The notes below the pieces were generated by a model. The model saw only the letters and a list, made by a program, of their open reading frames with translations, searched no databases and was not told the origin of the DNA. Both the position numbers and the translations under genes were made by a program. From assembly GCA_036639955.1 (NCBI GenBank), contig JAVWHP010000009.1, positions 1-60,115 of the forward strand: 60,115 bases of DNA, given 5' to 3'. Source of the DNA: JAVWHP01 sp036639955 (GTDB taxonomy: Bacteria; Bacillota_I; Bacilli_A; Erysipelotrichales; Erysipelotrichaceae). This document shows, piece by piece, positions 1 through 7,381 of the stretch. How positions within the stretch are numbered: position 1 is the stretch's first letter; each line of letters opens with the position of its first letter.

Positions 1-199
1 ACTTAGTATCGACCTTAGCCCCATATTCAACAACCTTCTTAGTATCGTCAAACACTGTAGTTATTCCTTCAAGTGTTTTTTCTGCCGCATAAGCAACAGC
101 TGCTATACTTGTCATAGTTATAGCAACTGCTAATCCTAACACAGAAACAACGGAAACAATTAGTACCTTCTTTTTCCCATATTTTAAAATTGGATTCAT
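1..199 (-). CDS. membrane-anchored protein of unknown function (partial, C-terminus outside window)
   Basis: The ATG at 199-197 is preceded by GGAGGTGATTCTA, a near-perfect ribosome site, and the frame stays open to the window edge (66 codons seen). The N-terminus is basic (KYGKKK), followed by a hydrophobic stretch at about residues 12-38, so a signal peptide or single anchor with the rest outside the cell is likely. After this comes a charged segment in which the tripeptide DTK recurs 12 residues apart. It is the first gene behind the iteron array at 269-357. I do not recognise the family; the setting (plasmid/ICE-like genes) suggests an element-borne surface or transfer protein, which is only inference. 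Confidence 0.6.
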   Translation of the reverse strand, partial: MNPILKYGKKKVLIVSVVSVLGLAVAITMTSIAAVAYAAEKTLEGITTVFDDTKKVVEYGAKVDTK

Positions 200-251
200 T
201 AGAATCACCTCCATTAACATCCGAATTTTTTGTCACTTTTTGACTATACTT

Positions 252-260
252 ATTATAGCA
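252..260 (-). promoter_or_regulatory. extended -10 promoter for the left-edge membrane protein
   Basis: On the minus strand this reads TGCTATAAT, an extended -10 element, about 50 bases before the start codon. No good -35 box is seen; the position where it would lie falls inside the iteron array, so array-binding proteins could compete with or recruit RNA polymerase. Confidence 0.55.
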
Positions 261-268
261 CAAAAACA

Positions 269-357
269 GTTTAAAAAAAGTTTAAAAAAAGTTTACAAAA
301 AATCCACGAAAAAGTTTACAAAAAGTTTACGAAAAGTTTACGAAAAGTTTACTTTTA
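269..357. repeat. iteron-like array, eight 11-bp direct repeats
   Basis: The unit GTTTACGAAAA (plus strand) begins at 269, 280, 291, a degenerate copy near 303, then 314, 325, 336 and 347. The step is 11 bases except across the degenerate copy, where 291 to 314 is 23. The left copies carry GTTTAAAAAAA and the right copies GTTTACGAAAA. An 11-bp period puts every unit on nearly the same face of the helix, as in plasmid iterons, partition sites (for example the 11-bp iterons of R1 parC) or cooperative repressor sites. The array lies directly upstream of, and partly over, the promoter at 252-260. The remaining 358-462 is AT-rich with no gene seen. Confidence 0.85.
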
Positions 358-462
358 CTACTAAGTTCAAATAAAATATTAATAACTCTAAAATCATTTT
401 CATTATTTAATATCCTAATTAAATAATTTATAAACTTTTTCATAAAGGATAATTTTATTAAT

Positions 463-873
463 TTAGTATCGTTGCACTTCACAACTTATAGCAATCGCAA
501 AATTTATTAAGGCAGAATTGTAAATTTTAATGCGAGTATTTCTCCCAATTTTCATTTTGTTTTCAATCTCGGTATCTGAATCTAATTGCACATATTTGTA
601 TTTAAGTAATGCTATCTCTTCTAGATCCGGCATTAAATTAAATGCCACCAGTACAGCATTAATTTGTTGAATGAGTAAATCTCTTTTTTCTATCTTCTCA
701 CACATAGCTAAATCTGTATTTACAAACGTTGTAAAAGATACTATTTTATCAAAATTCCAAGATGATTTAATATTAAAGTCATTTTTAAGTAAAGTCATCA
801 ATGTACTAAATTCTTCTAATATCAATTTAGATTGCGTCTTCGTTCCCTTTATATCTAATGTATCTTTATACAT
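463..873 (-). CDS. ArpU/sigma-like regulator of phage or mobile-element type
   Basis: 136 residues from ATG 873, chosen because GGAAGGTGG lies 8 bases upstream; the longer GTG start would sit inside that ribosome site. The C-terminal third has the layout of the ArpU family of late-gene regulators: an acidic stretch DSDTEIENKM, then a turn and a basic helix (IGRNTRIKIYNSALINFA) resembling a sigma region 4 helix-turn-helix. Members of that family are found in phages and integrative elements, where they control late or lysis genes. It is last in a minus-strand series with the genes at 921 and 1509. Family assignment is from pattern only. Confidence 0.5.
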   Translation of the reverse strand: MYKDTLDIKGTKTQSKLILEEFSTLMTLLKNDFNIKSSWNFDKIVSFTTFVNTDLAMCEKIEKRDLLIQQINAVLVAFNLMPDLEEIALLKYKYVQLDSDTEIENKMKIGRNTRIKIYNSALINFAIAISCEVQRY

Positions 874-892
874 GCTTATTACCACCTTCCGT

Positions 893-913
893 TTGTGCCA
901 GTGACTGGCACAA
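893..913. repeat. palindrome TTGTGCCAGT-G-ACTGGCACAA, copy 1
   Basis: A perfect inverted repeat with 10-base arms and one central base, just after the stop codon of the gene at 921-1505 and 19 bases before the start of the gene at 463-873. The same 17-base core is found again at 1523-1541 in a matching position before the next gene. No T-run follows, so it is not an ordinary terminator. Confidence 0.9.
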
Positions 914-920
914 GTTAGTT

Positions 921-1505
921 TTAATACTTAACAATGTTTTTTATGCCTACTGCATAATTACCTACATTGTGAGGTTCCTTATACCAACAGCCATTTTTTA
1001 TACAATGATCATAATACCTTGCTTCCTTATGTAGCATTACATTATAAACTTCCTCAGCATAAGGTACCCACGGAAAAGTAATATTCATAGTATTTAATGC
1101 ATAAGAGATATAAGCACTATGATCATCACCAAGAAATAATTCTCTTATTGATTCCTTTTTTTCACTATTGATCACTTTCATTGGTATCACAAAATCAATA
1201 ATTCCATAACCTATATTACATTTTGAACCACTTTCATAAAAGCATACAATGTCTCCAGCTTTTGAATTAGACATTTTATTAGTGTAATTAATATACTTTA
1301 TTCCTCTAACTCGATAAACGTTTAATTTTTGAAGATAACTCTTACTGAATGTATCTCTAAAACCTGTTTTAACATTCTCAATACGATAGTGATCCAAAAC
1401 CTGTGTCATAAAATCAACAACCCAAACTTCCGCTTCATGATTATTAGCCTCATCACAATTAATTAACTTAACCATATCACCTTTTTTCAATACAACACTA
1501 CACAT
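921..1505 (-). CDS. hypothetical protein, 194 aa
   Basis: ATG 1505 is served by AAAGG seven bases upstream, which overlaps the end of the preceding gene, so the two are co-transcribed. Residues 5-30 (LKKGDMVKLINCDE...) look like the start of a small beta-barrel of SH3/KOW type, followed by a mixed alpha/beta body with many aromatic residues. There is no signal peptide, membrane segment or catalytic motif I can name. It lies between two copies of the 17-bp palindrome. The neighbours (ParA/ParB, replication protein) suggest an accessory gene of a mobile element; function unknown. Confidence 0.55.
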   Translation of the reverse strand: MCSVVLKKGDMVKLINCDEANNHEAEVWVVDFMTQVLDHYRIENVKTGFRDTFSKSYLQKLNVYRVRGIKYINYTNKMSNSKAGDIVCFYESGSKCNIGYGIIDFVIPMKVINSEKKESIRELFLGDDHSAYISYALNTMNITFPWVPYAEEVYNVMLHKEARYYDHCIKNGCWYKEPHNVGNYAVGIKNIVKY

Positions 1506-1508
1506 AAT

Positions 1509-1802
1509 TTAACCTTTACCATTGTGCCAGTCACTGGCACATTTATTGAGTACTTTTTCTAGAGTCTCTAGTTCTGCTGCAATTTTTTTACATTGTTTAT
1601 ATACAATTTTTCCATTAGCCGTTATTTGTTTATTAATATCTAACGGGCCAATGTTATTAACATCACAGAATGTTAATATTCTATTTCTCGTATTATGTCT
1701 TCCACGTCCAATTTTAGCTGCCGCTCTTGCATAAATAAAATCATTTTCAACATATTCAATAATTACTTTATATATAGATATTTCTTCTGTTACTTTACTC
1801 AT
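1509..1802 (-). CDS. hypothetical protein, 97 aa, C-terminus encoded by the palindrome
   Basis: ATG 1802 follows AGAGG with five bases between; the upstream GTG at 1808 falls in the ribosome site. It starts 10 bases after the ParB stop, so it is probably in the parAB transcript. The protein is basic in the middle (AAAKIGRGRHNTRNRI) and helical at the end, which could suit DNA or RNA binding. The last residues CASDWHNGKG are read from the palindrome at 1523-1541, so this tail may be a repeat insertion product rather than part of the ancestral fold. No family recognised. Confidence 0.5.
   Translation of the reverse strand: MSKVTEEISIYKVIIEYVENDFIYARAAAKIGRGRHNTRNRILTFCDVNNIGPLDINKQITANGKIVYKQCKKIAAELETLEKVLNKCASDWHNGKG
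1523..1541. repeat. palindrome TGTGCCAGT-C-ACTGGCACA, copy 2
   Basis: Inverted repeat with 9-base arms around one base, inside the 3' end of the gene at 1509-1802 and 17 bases before the start codon of the gene at 921-1505. Its central base is the complement of copy 1, so the two copies are in opposite orientation. Both would form a hairpin just ahead of a ribosome site in the minus-strand mRNA. Confidence 0.9.
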
Positions 1803-1811
1803 ATTCACCTC

Positions 1812-2690
1812 TTACTTAAGCAGTGTAAATACATTATCATTAATTTCACAATCTAACGATTCTAGAAGTTGATTAAATGCATTTTGAACATCTGCAAGCT
1901 TTCTTTTTTGTTCTTTCCATTCACACCCAGTGAACTTATCGCTAAGTTTCTCAATGTAGCCATTCATAGAAACAAGTAGTTGATCTATCGTTTCTTTTTT
2001 TATAGGGCATTCTCCAGTAACTGATAGCTCGTCTTCTTTATATTCATCTTCTTTTTCAATTTTAATATCTATGTTCCCTTCAGAATCATAAATCATCTTT
2101 AATTGTTCTTCCTCATTATATGAAGATATAGTTGATGCGTTTGCTATTGTGATATTGCCTTTAGCTATTTCTTCCTTTAATTCTGGAATTGCATTCTTAA
2201 TAATTTTTTGATAAGTCCCAACTTGTGAACTTGATATATTCATTTCTTTAGCTATTAAATCCCTTACCCTTCCATCAACCTCACCTTTTTTCTTACGTTC
2301 ATTGTAGATAAAATTTAGTCGTTCAATAGCTATCATACGATCTGCATTACTTATAACTCTAGAATATGAATTAGTAGCAATAATACGCTCTTCTTCCTTC
2401 AAGTCATCCATCTTATCAAGTACTCTGCAGGGAATCATTTCAAATTGTTTATGTCCTTCATCAATAAGTAATGATAAAGCACGATATCTACGTTCACCAG
2501 ATATAAGTTTGTAGCTGTTATCAAACCTCATAACCTCAATATTATGAGATAATCCATTTTCTAGAATATCTTCAGCTAATGTTTTAACATCAACAATTTC
2601 ATAAAAGTTTTTTTCATTAGGCACAATTTGCATATAGTGAATCATTTCAATTGGTGACATAGGTCTATATGTATCCATAATATTTCTCAT
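1812..2690 (-). CDS. parB: ParB-family partition/DNA-binding protein
   Basis: 292 residues. Residues about 30-130 form the ParB/Srx CTP-binding domain, shown by ISGERRYRA (63-71), the signature that binds CTP in Spo0J/ParB. A helix-turn-helix follows at about 145-165 (IAKEMNISSSQVGTYQKI), then an acidic linker and a helical tail likely used for dimerisation. The start ATG has AGGTG seven bases upstream and lies directly after the ParA stop, so the pair is translationally close. Together with ParA it should segregate or stabilise the element carrying it. No canonical parS (TGTTNCACGTGAAACA-like) site is seen nearby. The host chromosome's own ParB is presumably elsewhere; this one clusters with plasmid-type genes. 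Confidence 0.85.
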   Translation of the reverse strand: MRNIMDTYRPMSPIEMIHYMQIVPNEKNFYEIVDVKTLAEDILENGLSHNIEVMRFDNSYKLISGERRYRALSLLIDEGHKQFEMIPCRVLDKMDDLKEEERIIATNSYSRVISNADRMIAIERLNFIYNERKKKGEVDGRVRDLIAKEMNISSSQVGTYQKIIKNAIPELKEEIAKGNITIANASTISSYNEEEQLKMIYDSEGNIDIKIEKEDEYKEDELSVTGECPIKKETIDQLLVSMNGYIEKLSDKFTGCEWKEQKRKLADVQNAFNQLLESLDCEINDNVFTLLK

Positions 2691-2691
2691 A

Positions 2692-3453
2692 CTAAATCAC
2701 CTCACTCAATTCATTTGCTAAAGATACATAATCTAATGCTATATTGCTATTACCAAGAATAAAAGGTTTAAGAACATCATCTTGTGTAGACTGTGTTACT
2801 GGTTTACTTTGATGTCTTATCATAGTGCTAAGCAGTTTATCCTTATAAGTACTTTTAAGTTTAAGTATTGCACTATTTGCATCATTATTTCTTTCTTTAT
2901 CGCTTATAAATATAAGCATTCTTAATTTTGGATTTTGTCTTACTTTAATCTGATTTACATATTCACTCATTGCATACACTCCATCAATGCTATTACCATC
3001 TGTTCTAGATGGAACTAAACATATATCAGAAGCTAACAGTGTATTAATAGCTAATAAATCAATAACAGGATTACAATCTATAATGATATAGTCATAGTTT
3101 TTTATTACTGGTTCAATAATATACTTCAACCTTAACATTGGCTCATTCATAATATCTTTTTCAAGATCCTTTAATGATTCATAAAGTTCATCTGAAGATG
3201 CTACTAAATCAACATTAGAATAAATTGTATTTATAATACAATCTGAAATAGAACACTTACCTAAAATTGCGCCACAAATATCTTGCTTAACGATACTATC
3301 CTTTGATAACATTTTAGTTGTATTAGCTTGTGGATCAAAGTCAATTGCAAGCACCTTTTTTCCTTGTAAACCAAAATACACTGATAAATTTATTGCAGCT
3401 GTTGATTTACCAACACCACCTTGACGGTTCTTAATCATAATTACTTTAGACAT
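2692..3453 (-). CDS. parA: ParA-family partition ATPase
   Basis: 253 residues, the usual length for a small ParA/Soj ATPase. The Walker A loop is NRQGGVGKST (residues 9-18), followed by the A' motif DFDPQANTTK (about 38-47) and the Walker B strand YDYIIIDCNP (about 115-125). ParA dimers bind DNA with ATP and are released by ParB, moving the element. The oddity is the Walker A: the deviant motif normally has Lys at the Gln position (KGGVGKT/S), and that signature lysine contacts the nucleotide of the partner subunit. Its loss could alter dimer-coupled hydrolysis. The start has AAGGAGG nine bases upstream. Confidence 0.88.
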   Translation of the reverse strand: MSKVIMIKNRQGGVGKSTAAINLSVYFGLQGKKVLAIDFDPQANTTKMLSKDSIVKQDICGAILGKCSISDCIINTIYSNVDLVASSDELYESLKDLEKDIMNEPMLRLKYIIEPVIKNYDYIIIDCNPVIDLLAINTLLASDICLVPSRTDGNSIDGVYAMSEYVNQIKVRQNPKLRMLIFISDKERNNDANSAILKLKSTYKDKLLSTMIRHQSKPVTQSTQDDVLKPFILGNSNIALDYVSLANELSEVI

Positions 3454-3501
3454 ATTAATGTCCTCCTTTTTCGTTTTCTTTTTCGCTTGTTCTAATTAAA
3501 A

Positions 3502-3723
3502 CTAGTAATAACTTATTTTTGCCGGATACTCTTTGAATGGCATTTTAATAATTACATCATCATTATTAATTAAGTACCATCCTACTGTGTCATCATATTC
3601 TATACGAACTTCTGTCCATACATTTTTGCTTGTTTCAATTTCAAAACAATCTCCACAACTCAACTCACGAACACCAATACAGTATCTACCATAGTTTCCT
3701 AAAACTAAATGTTTGTTTTCCAT
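3502..3723 (-). CDS. DUF5348-like small protein
   Basis: 73 residues. The pattern GRYCIGV..LSCGDCFEI....VWTEVRIEYDD..GWYLI resembles the DUF5348 family of small beta-rich proteins common on plasmids and conjugative elements of Bacillota: a short repeat of the kind Y-x-I followed by a W-x-x-x-R-I-E strand and G-W-Y-L. Function of that family is unknown. It lies immediately ahead of parA in the transcript, with a gap of 48 bases. The assignment rests on recognised spacing of aromatic and charged residues, not on a search. Confidence 0.55.
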   Translation of the reverse strand: MENKHLVLGNYGRYCIGVRELSCGDCFEIETSKNVWTEVRIEYDDTVGWYLINNDDVIIKMPFKEYPAKISYY

Positions 3724-3735
3724 ATTTTCTCCTTT

Positions 3736-3900
3736 CTAAGATTTAGGTATTAGTTCTAAGTACTGCAGTTTATATTTACTACCTGGTACACTTGATAACT
3801 TTACCTTATCCTCTTTTGCTATTACGTAATTAACAGCAAGTGCTTTGATTAAATTAAGTCTTTCAACTTCATTCATAAATTCAATTCTTATTTTTAACAT
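3736..3900 (-). CDS. small hypothetical protein, 54 aa (DUF3970-like)
   Basis: ATG 3900 is preceded by CGAGGTG with eight bases between, and the frame ends with TAG at 3736-3738. The protein begins MLKIRIEFMNEVERL and ends GSKYKLQYLELIPKS. This short layout (beta strand, helix with E-x-E-R-L, then SKYK-x-x-Y-x-E strand) resembles DUF3970-type proteins of phages and plasmids. It is too short to give a function. It fits neatly between the DUF5348-like gene and the gene at 3996, so it is very probably real. Confidence 0.65.
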   Translation of the reverse strand: MLKIRIEFMNEVERLNLIKALAVNYVIAKEDKVKLSSVPGSKYKLQYLELIPKS

Positions 3901-3995
3901 CTTTTCACACCTCGTTTTCGCTTAAGTTTAAATATTTTTGATATGATCTTCTCTATCTTTATATGTTTGTTAGTTTACTATTCCTGATATTACAT

Positions 3996-4277
3996 CTAAC
4001 TACTCAATAAGCGATTATACTGTTTAGTAGCATTTTTAAAGAATAAAATCTGGTCAACCATTTTATCTTCATCAGCTACATTATTACAGAATGACTTATA
4101 CAGTAATTGATTCTTTCCATCAAAAATTTGTATTTGAATAATAGCATTTTTATAACTTATTCTTAAATCTTTTAAATCTTTAAATATAGAACTATAAGAT
4201 CTATATAGATAATCTTTTGTAAGAGAATAAACAAATCTTTTCTTCCTAAATAGAATAAAGGTTACTTTAAACTTCAT
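3996..4277 (-). CDS. hypothetical protein, 93 aa
   Basis: Starts at ATG 4277 behind TAAGGAGGTG, a strong ribosome site, and ends 95 bases before the small gene at 3736-3900. It is basic at the N-terminus with a strand-like beginning (MKFKVTFILFRKKRF) and a helical C-terminus. No motif, signal peptide or membrane segment is clear. It belongs to the run of small same-strand genes in the mobile-element region; I do not recognise it. Confidence 0.5.
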   Translation of the reverse strand: MKFKVTFILFRKKRFVYSLTKDYLYRSYSSIFKDLKDLRISYKNAIIQIQIFDGKNQLLYKSFCNNVADEDKMVDQILFFKNATKQYNRLLSS

Positions 4278-4289
4278 AATTACACCTCC

Positions 4290-4757
4290 TTAATAACCTG
4301 GCCACATAATATTCATAAAGTTTTTAGCAACTTTATAATGATCATCAAATCTTATCTGATCACTAAATTCCTTAATGAATTCTTTTGAAACATTTTGATG
4401 ATGAACTTCTTTTAGATAATGTTCTACTTCTTTGTAAAATCTATCATCATTAATTAGGTTAGAACAAGACAACTCATCAAGATCCAGCTTCATTTTCTCA
4501 ATTAAATCAGTTTTATTAATTTTTTCTTTTTTATAATTCTTGCATAAATTCATAGCTTCATTTAAATCATATGCAGTTTCTACTTCAAATCTTTCAATTT
4601 CAGTTCTTTCACAAAAATCCTCTAATACATACATAATAGCTAATTTTCTTCTAAATCCATAATAAACTAGTTGGATATTCTCTTGTGAATTATTAGCCAC
4701 AATAATTTCATCACCTTGATAATAAAAATACTCATTTGCAAAATCTTGTGTATTCAT
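4290..4757 (-). CDS. hypothetical protein, 155 aa
   Basis: Start ATG 4757 behind AGGAAGGAAATAGTGAG. The protein is acidic and mostly helical, with an N-terminal beta part (residues 1-45). Its last residues AKNFMNIMWPGY loosely resemble the end of the 79-residue protein encoded just upstream (AKDLVRMMYGSKL), so the two could share a small C-terminal helical module. No catalytic or DNA-binding motif can be named. Part of the mobile-element run. Confidence 0.5.
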   Translation of the reverse strand: MNTQDFANEYFYYQGDEIIVANNSQENIQLVYYGFRRKLAIMYVLEDFCERTEIERFEVETAYDLNEAMNLCKNYKKEKINKTDLIEKMKLDLDELSCSNLINDDRFYKEVEHYLKEVHHQNVSKEFIKEFSDQIRFDDHYKVAKNFMNIMWPGY

Positions 4758-4804
4758 CTCACTATTTCCTTCCTACCATTCTACTGGTAATTGATATGAA
4801 TTTC

Positions 4805-5044
4805 TTATAGCTTAGAACCATACATCATTCTCACTAAATCCTTAGCAAGCTCATTATGGGAGCAAAACTTAACTCTAGTGAATATATTATGCATCTCCTT
4901 AGCATCAAGTCTACGTCCAGTTAATCCTAATATATAACAACTAACAGCACTATGATAAGCTTGATCACTGCAATAAGTATCAAGTGATATCATACGTAAA
5001 TCAGAAGATATTCTTCTTGTAATCTTATTTATGTCTATGCTCAT
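4805..5044 (-). CDS. hypothetical protein, 79 aa
   Basis: Start ATG 5044 behind AGAGAGGAGAATTT. All-helical in appearance with three cysteines and a C-terminal AKDLVRMMYG segment that echoes the end of the neighbouring 155-residue protein. It has no signal peptide. It sits between that gene and a plasmid-related protein gene, each separated by short gaps, so it is probably in the same transcript. Function unknown. Confidence 0.5.
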   Translation of the reverse strand: MSIDINKITRRISSDLRMISLDTYCSDQAYHSAVSCYILGLTGRRLDAKEMHNIFTRVKFCSHNELAKDLVRMMYGSKL

Positions 5045-5056
5045 AAATTCTCCTCT

Positions 5057-5332
5057 CTAGTATTCATCTGTAAATAGAATAGTGGTTACTTCATGGCCTT
5101 GATCAGTAATGATGAATATTGAACCTTTACATGTTTCATAAACGGCCAATATATAACCTAAAGTGTCTACTGCGATATTATTCATATCTACACTGTCTTG
5201 TTTTGATATACCCCAATCCTTAGATGCATAAGCACTTATGGCCTTTTTAACATCTTCCAAAAATTGTTCATTAACATCTATTTCTGCATAAACTCCTGAA
5301 GTCATAACCAGTTGATTAATAAAATTTGACAT
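5057..5332 (-). CDS. plasmid-related protein of the DWG...ITTILFPEEY type
   Basis: 91 residues. The pattern ...ASKDWGISKQDSVDMNN... then SIFIITDQGHEVTTILFTDEY matches a small family of plasmid and ICE proteins that carry a GDWGDL-type turn, a helix, and a C-terminal pair of strands ending in TTILFP-EY. Its role is not established. Ribosome site AAAGGAG eight bases before ATG 5332. It supports the reading of this region as a mobile element. Confidence 0.6.
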   Translation of the reverse strand: MSNFINQLVMTSGVYAEIDVNEQFLEDVKKAISAYASKDWGISKQDSVDMNNIAVDTLGYILAVYETCKGSIFIITDQGHEVTTILFTDEY

Positions 5333-5347
5333 AATATCAACTCCTTT

Positions 5348-5854
5348 CTATTTCCATATTCCAACTTTTGAATCTTTAGCTGTTCTTTCTGCATCAAGAA
5401 GATCATTTGTATATTTGTAATCACCATATAAATAAGCAACTTTCGCAAACCCTTTTGTAACAAGGTCTTGCTGAAGCAATGAATCATCAATGAATACCCA
5501 AGCTAACTTTCTTCCATACTTATCGGTCCCATTACTATCTTCATATTCTAAGCGTATAGATTTCGCTGACTTTAAAGAACTGCAGGTATACTCACTAGCT
5601 TCTTTACCAAATGGTTGAACTGGAGTATTGGGTTTAACAGTTTCAGGAGTATCTATAGCTAGAAACCGTACAGTTTGTTGTTCCCCATCAATAGTGAATT
5701 TAGCAGTATCTCCATCTACACAAGATTTAAACGACACCTCATTAACGGTTGATGAATGCAACTCTTTAGGAGCAATAGAAATATAAATACTAATAGCAGC
5801 TACGACAGTTAATAGAATTAATTTGACTTTTAAAGATTTCTTAACTTTGCTCAT
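5348..5854 (-). CDS. thermonuclease (SNase-like), membrane-anchored or secreted
   Basis: 168 residues. A basic N-terminus and hydrophobic segment (about 9-28) give a signal peptide or anchor, then a complete staphylococcal-nuclease fold. The catalytic set is present: VDGDT (47-50, calcium ligand Asp), VRFLAIDTPET (Arg63, Asp68, Thr69, Glu71) and DKYGR (Arg115). It should cut DNA and RNA outside the membrane with calcium. Such nucleases are frequent cargo of conjugative elements, where they may help wall crossing, DNA uptake or nutrient recovery. Start ATG 5854 with AAGGAGGACAA upstream. Confidence 0.9.
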   Translation of the reverse strand: MSKVKKSLKVKLILLTVVAAISIYISIAPKELHSSTVNEVSFKSCVDGDTAKFTIDGEQQTVRFLAIDTPETVKPNTPVQPFGKEASEYTCSSLKSAKSIRLEYEDSNGTDKYGRKLAWVFIDDSLLQQDLVTKGFAKVAYLYGDYKYTNDLLDAERTAKDSKVGIWK

Positions 5855-5915
5855 TTGTCCTCCTTTTCAAGGTCTCCGGAAAGGCCATATATATATCATT
5901 GGTACTATGTTTTTT

Positions 5916-5940
5916 GAAACCAACCAGAAACTGTTGGTTC
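5916..5940. other. hairpin between replication protein and nuclease genes
   Basis: GAAACCAAC and GTTGGTTC flank an 8-base loop at the very end of the replication gene. The plus strand has a T-run before it, not the minus strand after it, so it is at best a weak terminator for the replication transcript. It may act as an mRNA end or processing structure. Confidence 0.4.
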
Positions 5941-7381
5941 ATTCCAATGCTACTTGCCCCATTTCAAGCCATTTTCTAAGCTTTTTTTGCTCATCATAGG
6001 TTATCTGTCTCACTAAATTATCAACCGTTAGAGTGTCTAAAATATCAGCCATAATTTCTTCTATTTTTCGTTTGAATCTATAGGCATTTTCTTTAACATA
6101 TTTTAGATCTTTACTAACTGTACCTTTATCAATTGATAACTTATTACATATTTGATAATTCCTAAGTCCTTGGCGCTTCAGAGCAATAACTGAAGTCCTC
6201 CTTTGATACATAATTCTTTGTTTTTCTGTCATGTTCAATAAACAGTTCCTTCTATGTCTACGATTATAGCAACTATCCTTAAGACTCTTATGTTTAAGTG
6301 TTTTAAGCTGCCTTTGTTCCTCCTTCGTTATTTTAAGCAAGGATATAATCTTTTTGATGGAACATATCCGCCTATTCTTTGAAGGATTGCATTGATCCAT
6401 TACATCATTATCTGACAATGGATAATGAAATGACTTATTAATATCATTAGCCTTACTTATTTCATCACCTGGAGAACATCCTGACCATGAAAGCCTTTCT
6501 CTCACCAGATATATTAATTTCTCTCTATATCCTATATATTCTTTTTTTCTGTTACGTAATACTATAAGTTTACTTAAATCATCAATGATTATTCGAGTAT
6601 CATTTTTTCTTCTTTCATAATCTATATCTTTTTGGTCAGCAGCCTTTTTTTCTTTTATAATTTCATACTGCTTAATTTTCTCTGCTTTTATGTTCTTATA
6701 CTCTATACACTGATTCTTAGTATAAGGAAGCATTGAAGTGAAATCAGTCAATTTGTATTCAGTATCTTGAAGATCTAACACCTCAACCATTGTTCCACTT
6801 TTAGAATTGTATGTACCTGGTATTCTAATTACTTGTGTAATGTTCATAGCTTTAGGATCCATACCATAGCTTTCAAATTTATCTAGGAACATTTGATATA
6901 TAGCTTTATATATTTTTATGCAATGCATAGGGCAATGCTCAAATGAATAAATTACATATAAACCTCTACCTGAATCAACTAAAGCTGTTGGATCTAATGG
7001 TAGTAGTTTAGAAATATATTTATTATAGAAACTTAAAGGATCTAAATTTTTATATTTTTCTATAGCATAGTAATCAAAATCTAAAACAAATGAGTTAAGA
7101 TGTCTTACATCTTGTGTCGATTTACGATCTCTCCAAAAGCTGTTTAGAGAAAAGTAGCTGTCATATACATGATTGTTTGATAATTCAATTGCATGAGCTA
7201 AGAATTCGCTTATTGGATATAAGCGGTCATATACTCTACCTTCTTTTATATATTTCATTTTATTAATATAATCCTTAGTTAAATAATCATCCCAGCTTCT
7301 AAGAATAGAACCATAACAAGTATTATCACTGTCATCATGTATTTTAGCTATAAATTCTTCAGAGCTAATCATTTTCATCAT
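5939..7381 (-). CDS. plasmid/ICE replication protein with primase-polymerase (AEP) core
   Basis: About 480 residues from ATG 7381. Motifs of the archaeo-eukaryotic primase superfamily are in order: the metal-binding strand FVLDFDYY (DFD near residues 101-103), DSGRGLYVIYSF (about 136-147, the S-G-R-G-hydrophobic nucleotide strand) and IRIPGTYNSKSG (about 186-197). The C-terminus has a helix-turn-helix (NYQICNKLSIDKGTVSKDLKYVK, about 410-432). This combination is that of replication proteins of plasmids and integrative elements that prime or initiate their own replication. It overlaps the small gene at 7365-7646 by 17 bases and has no strong ribosome site of its own, so translation is probably coupled. 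ATG 7378 or 7372 are alternative starts. Confidence 0.75.
   Translation of the reverse strand: MMKMISSEEFIAKIHDDSDNTCYGSILRSWDDYLTKDYINKMKYIKEGRVYDRLYPISEFLAHAIELSNNHVYDSYFSLNSFWRDRKSTQDVRHLNSFVLDFDYYAIEKYKNLDPLSFYNKYISKLLPLDPTALVDSGRGLYVIYSFEHCPMHCIKIYKAIYQMFLDKFESYGMDPKAMNITQVIRIPGTYNSKSGTMVEVLDLQDTEYKLTDFTSMLPYTKNQCIEYKNIKAEKIKQYEIIKEKKAADQKDIDYERRKNDTRIIIDDLSKLIVLRNRKKEYIGYREKLIYLVRERLSWSGCSPGDEISKANDINKSFHYPLSDNDVMDQCNPSKNRRICSIKKIISLLKITKEEQRQLKTLKHKSLKDSCYNRRHRRNCLLNMTEKQRIMYQRRTSVIALKRQGLRNYQICNKLSIDKGTVSKDLKYVKENAYRFKRKIEEIMADILDTLTVDNLVRQITYDEQKKLRKWLEMGQVALE

Noticed and set aside
69..263. 64-codon Cys-rich frame at the left edge
   Set aside because: Another frame of the membrane protein starting at 199 has the ribosome site, signal-like helix and sensible composition.
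269..357. CRISPR-like repeat array
   Set aside because: Units are 11 bases and directly adjacent with no spacers; this is an iteron array.
5302..5490. 62-codon minus-strand frame overlapping the nuclease gene
   Set aside because: Lies in another frame of the clearly coding nuclease gene and its neighbour.
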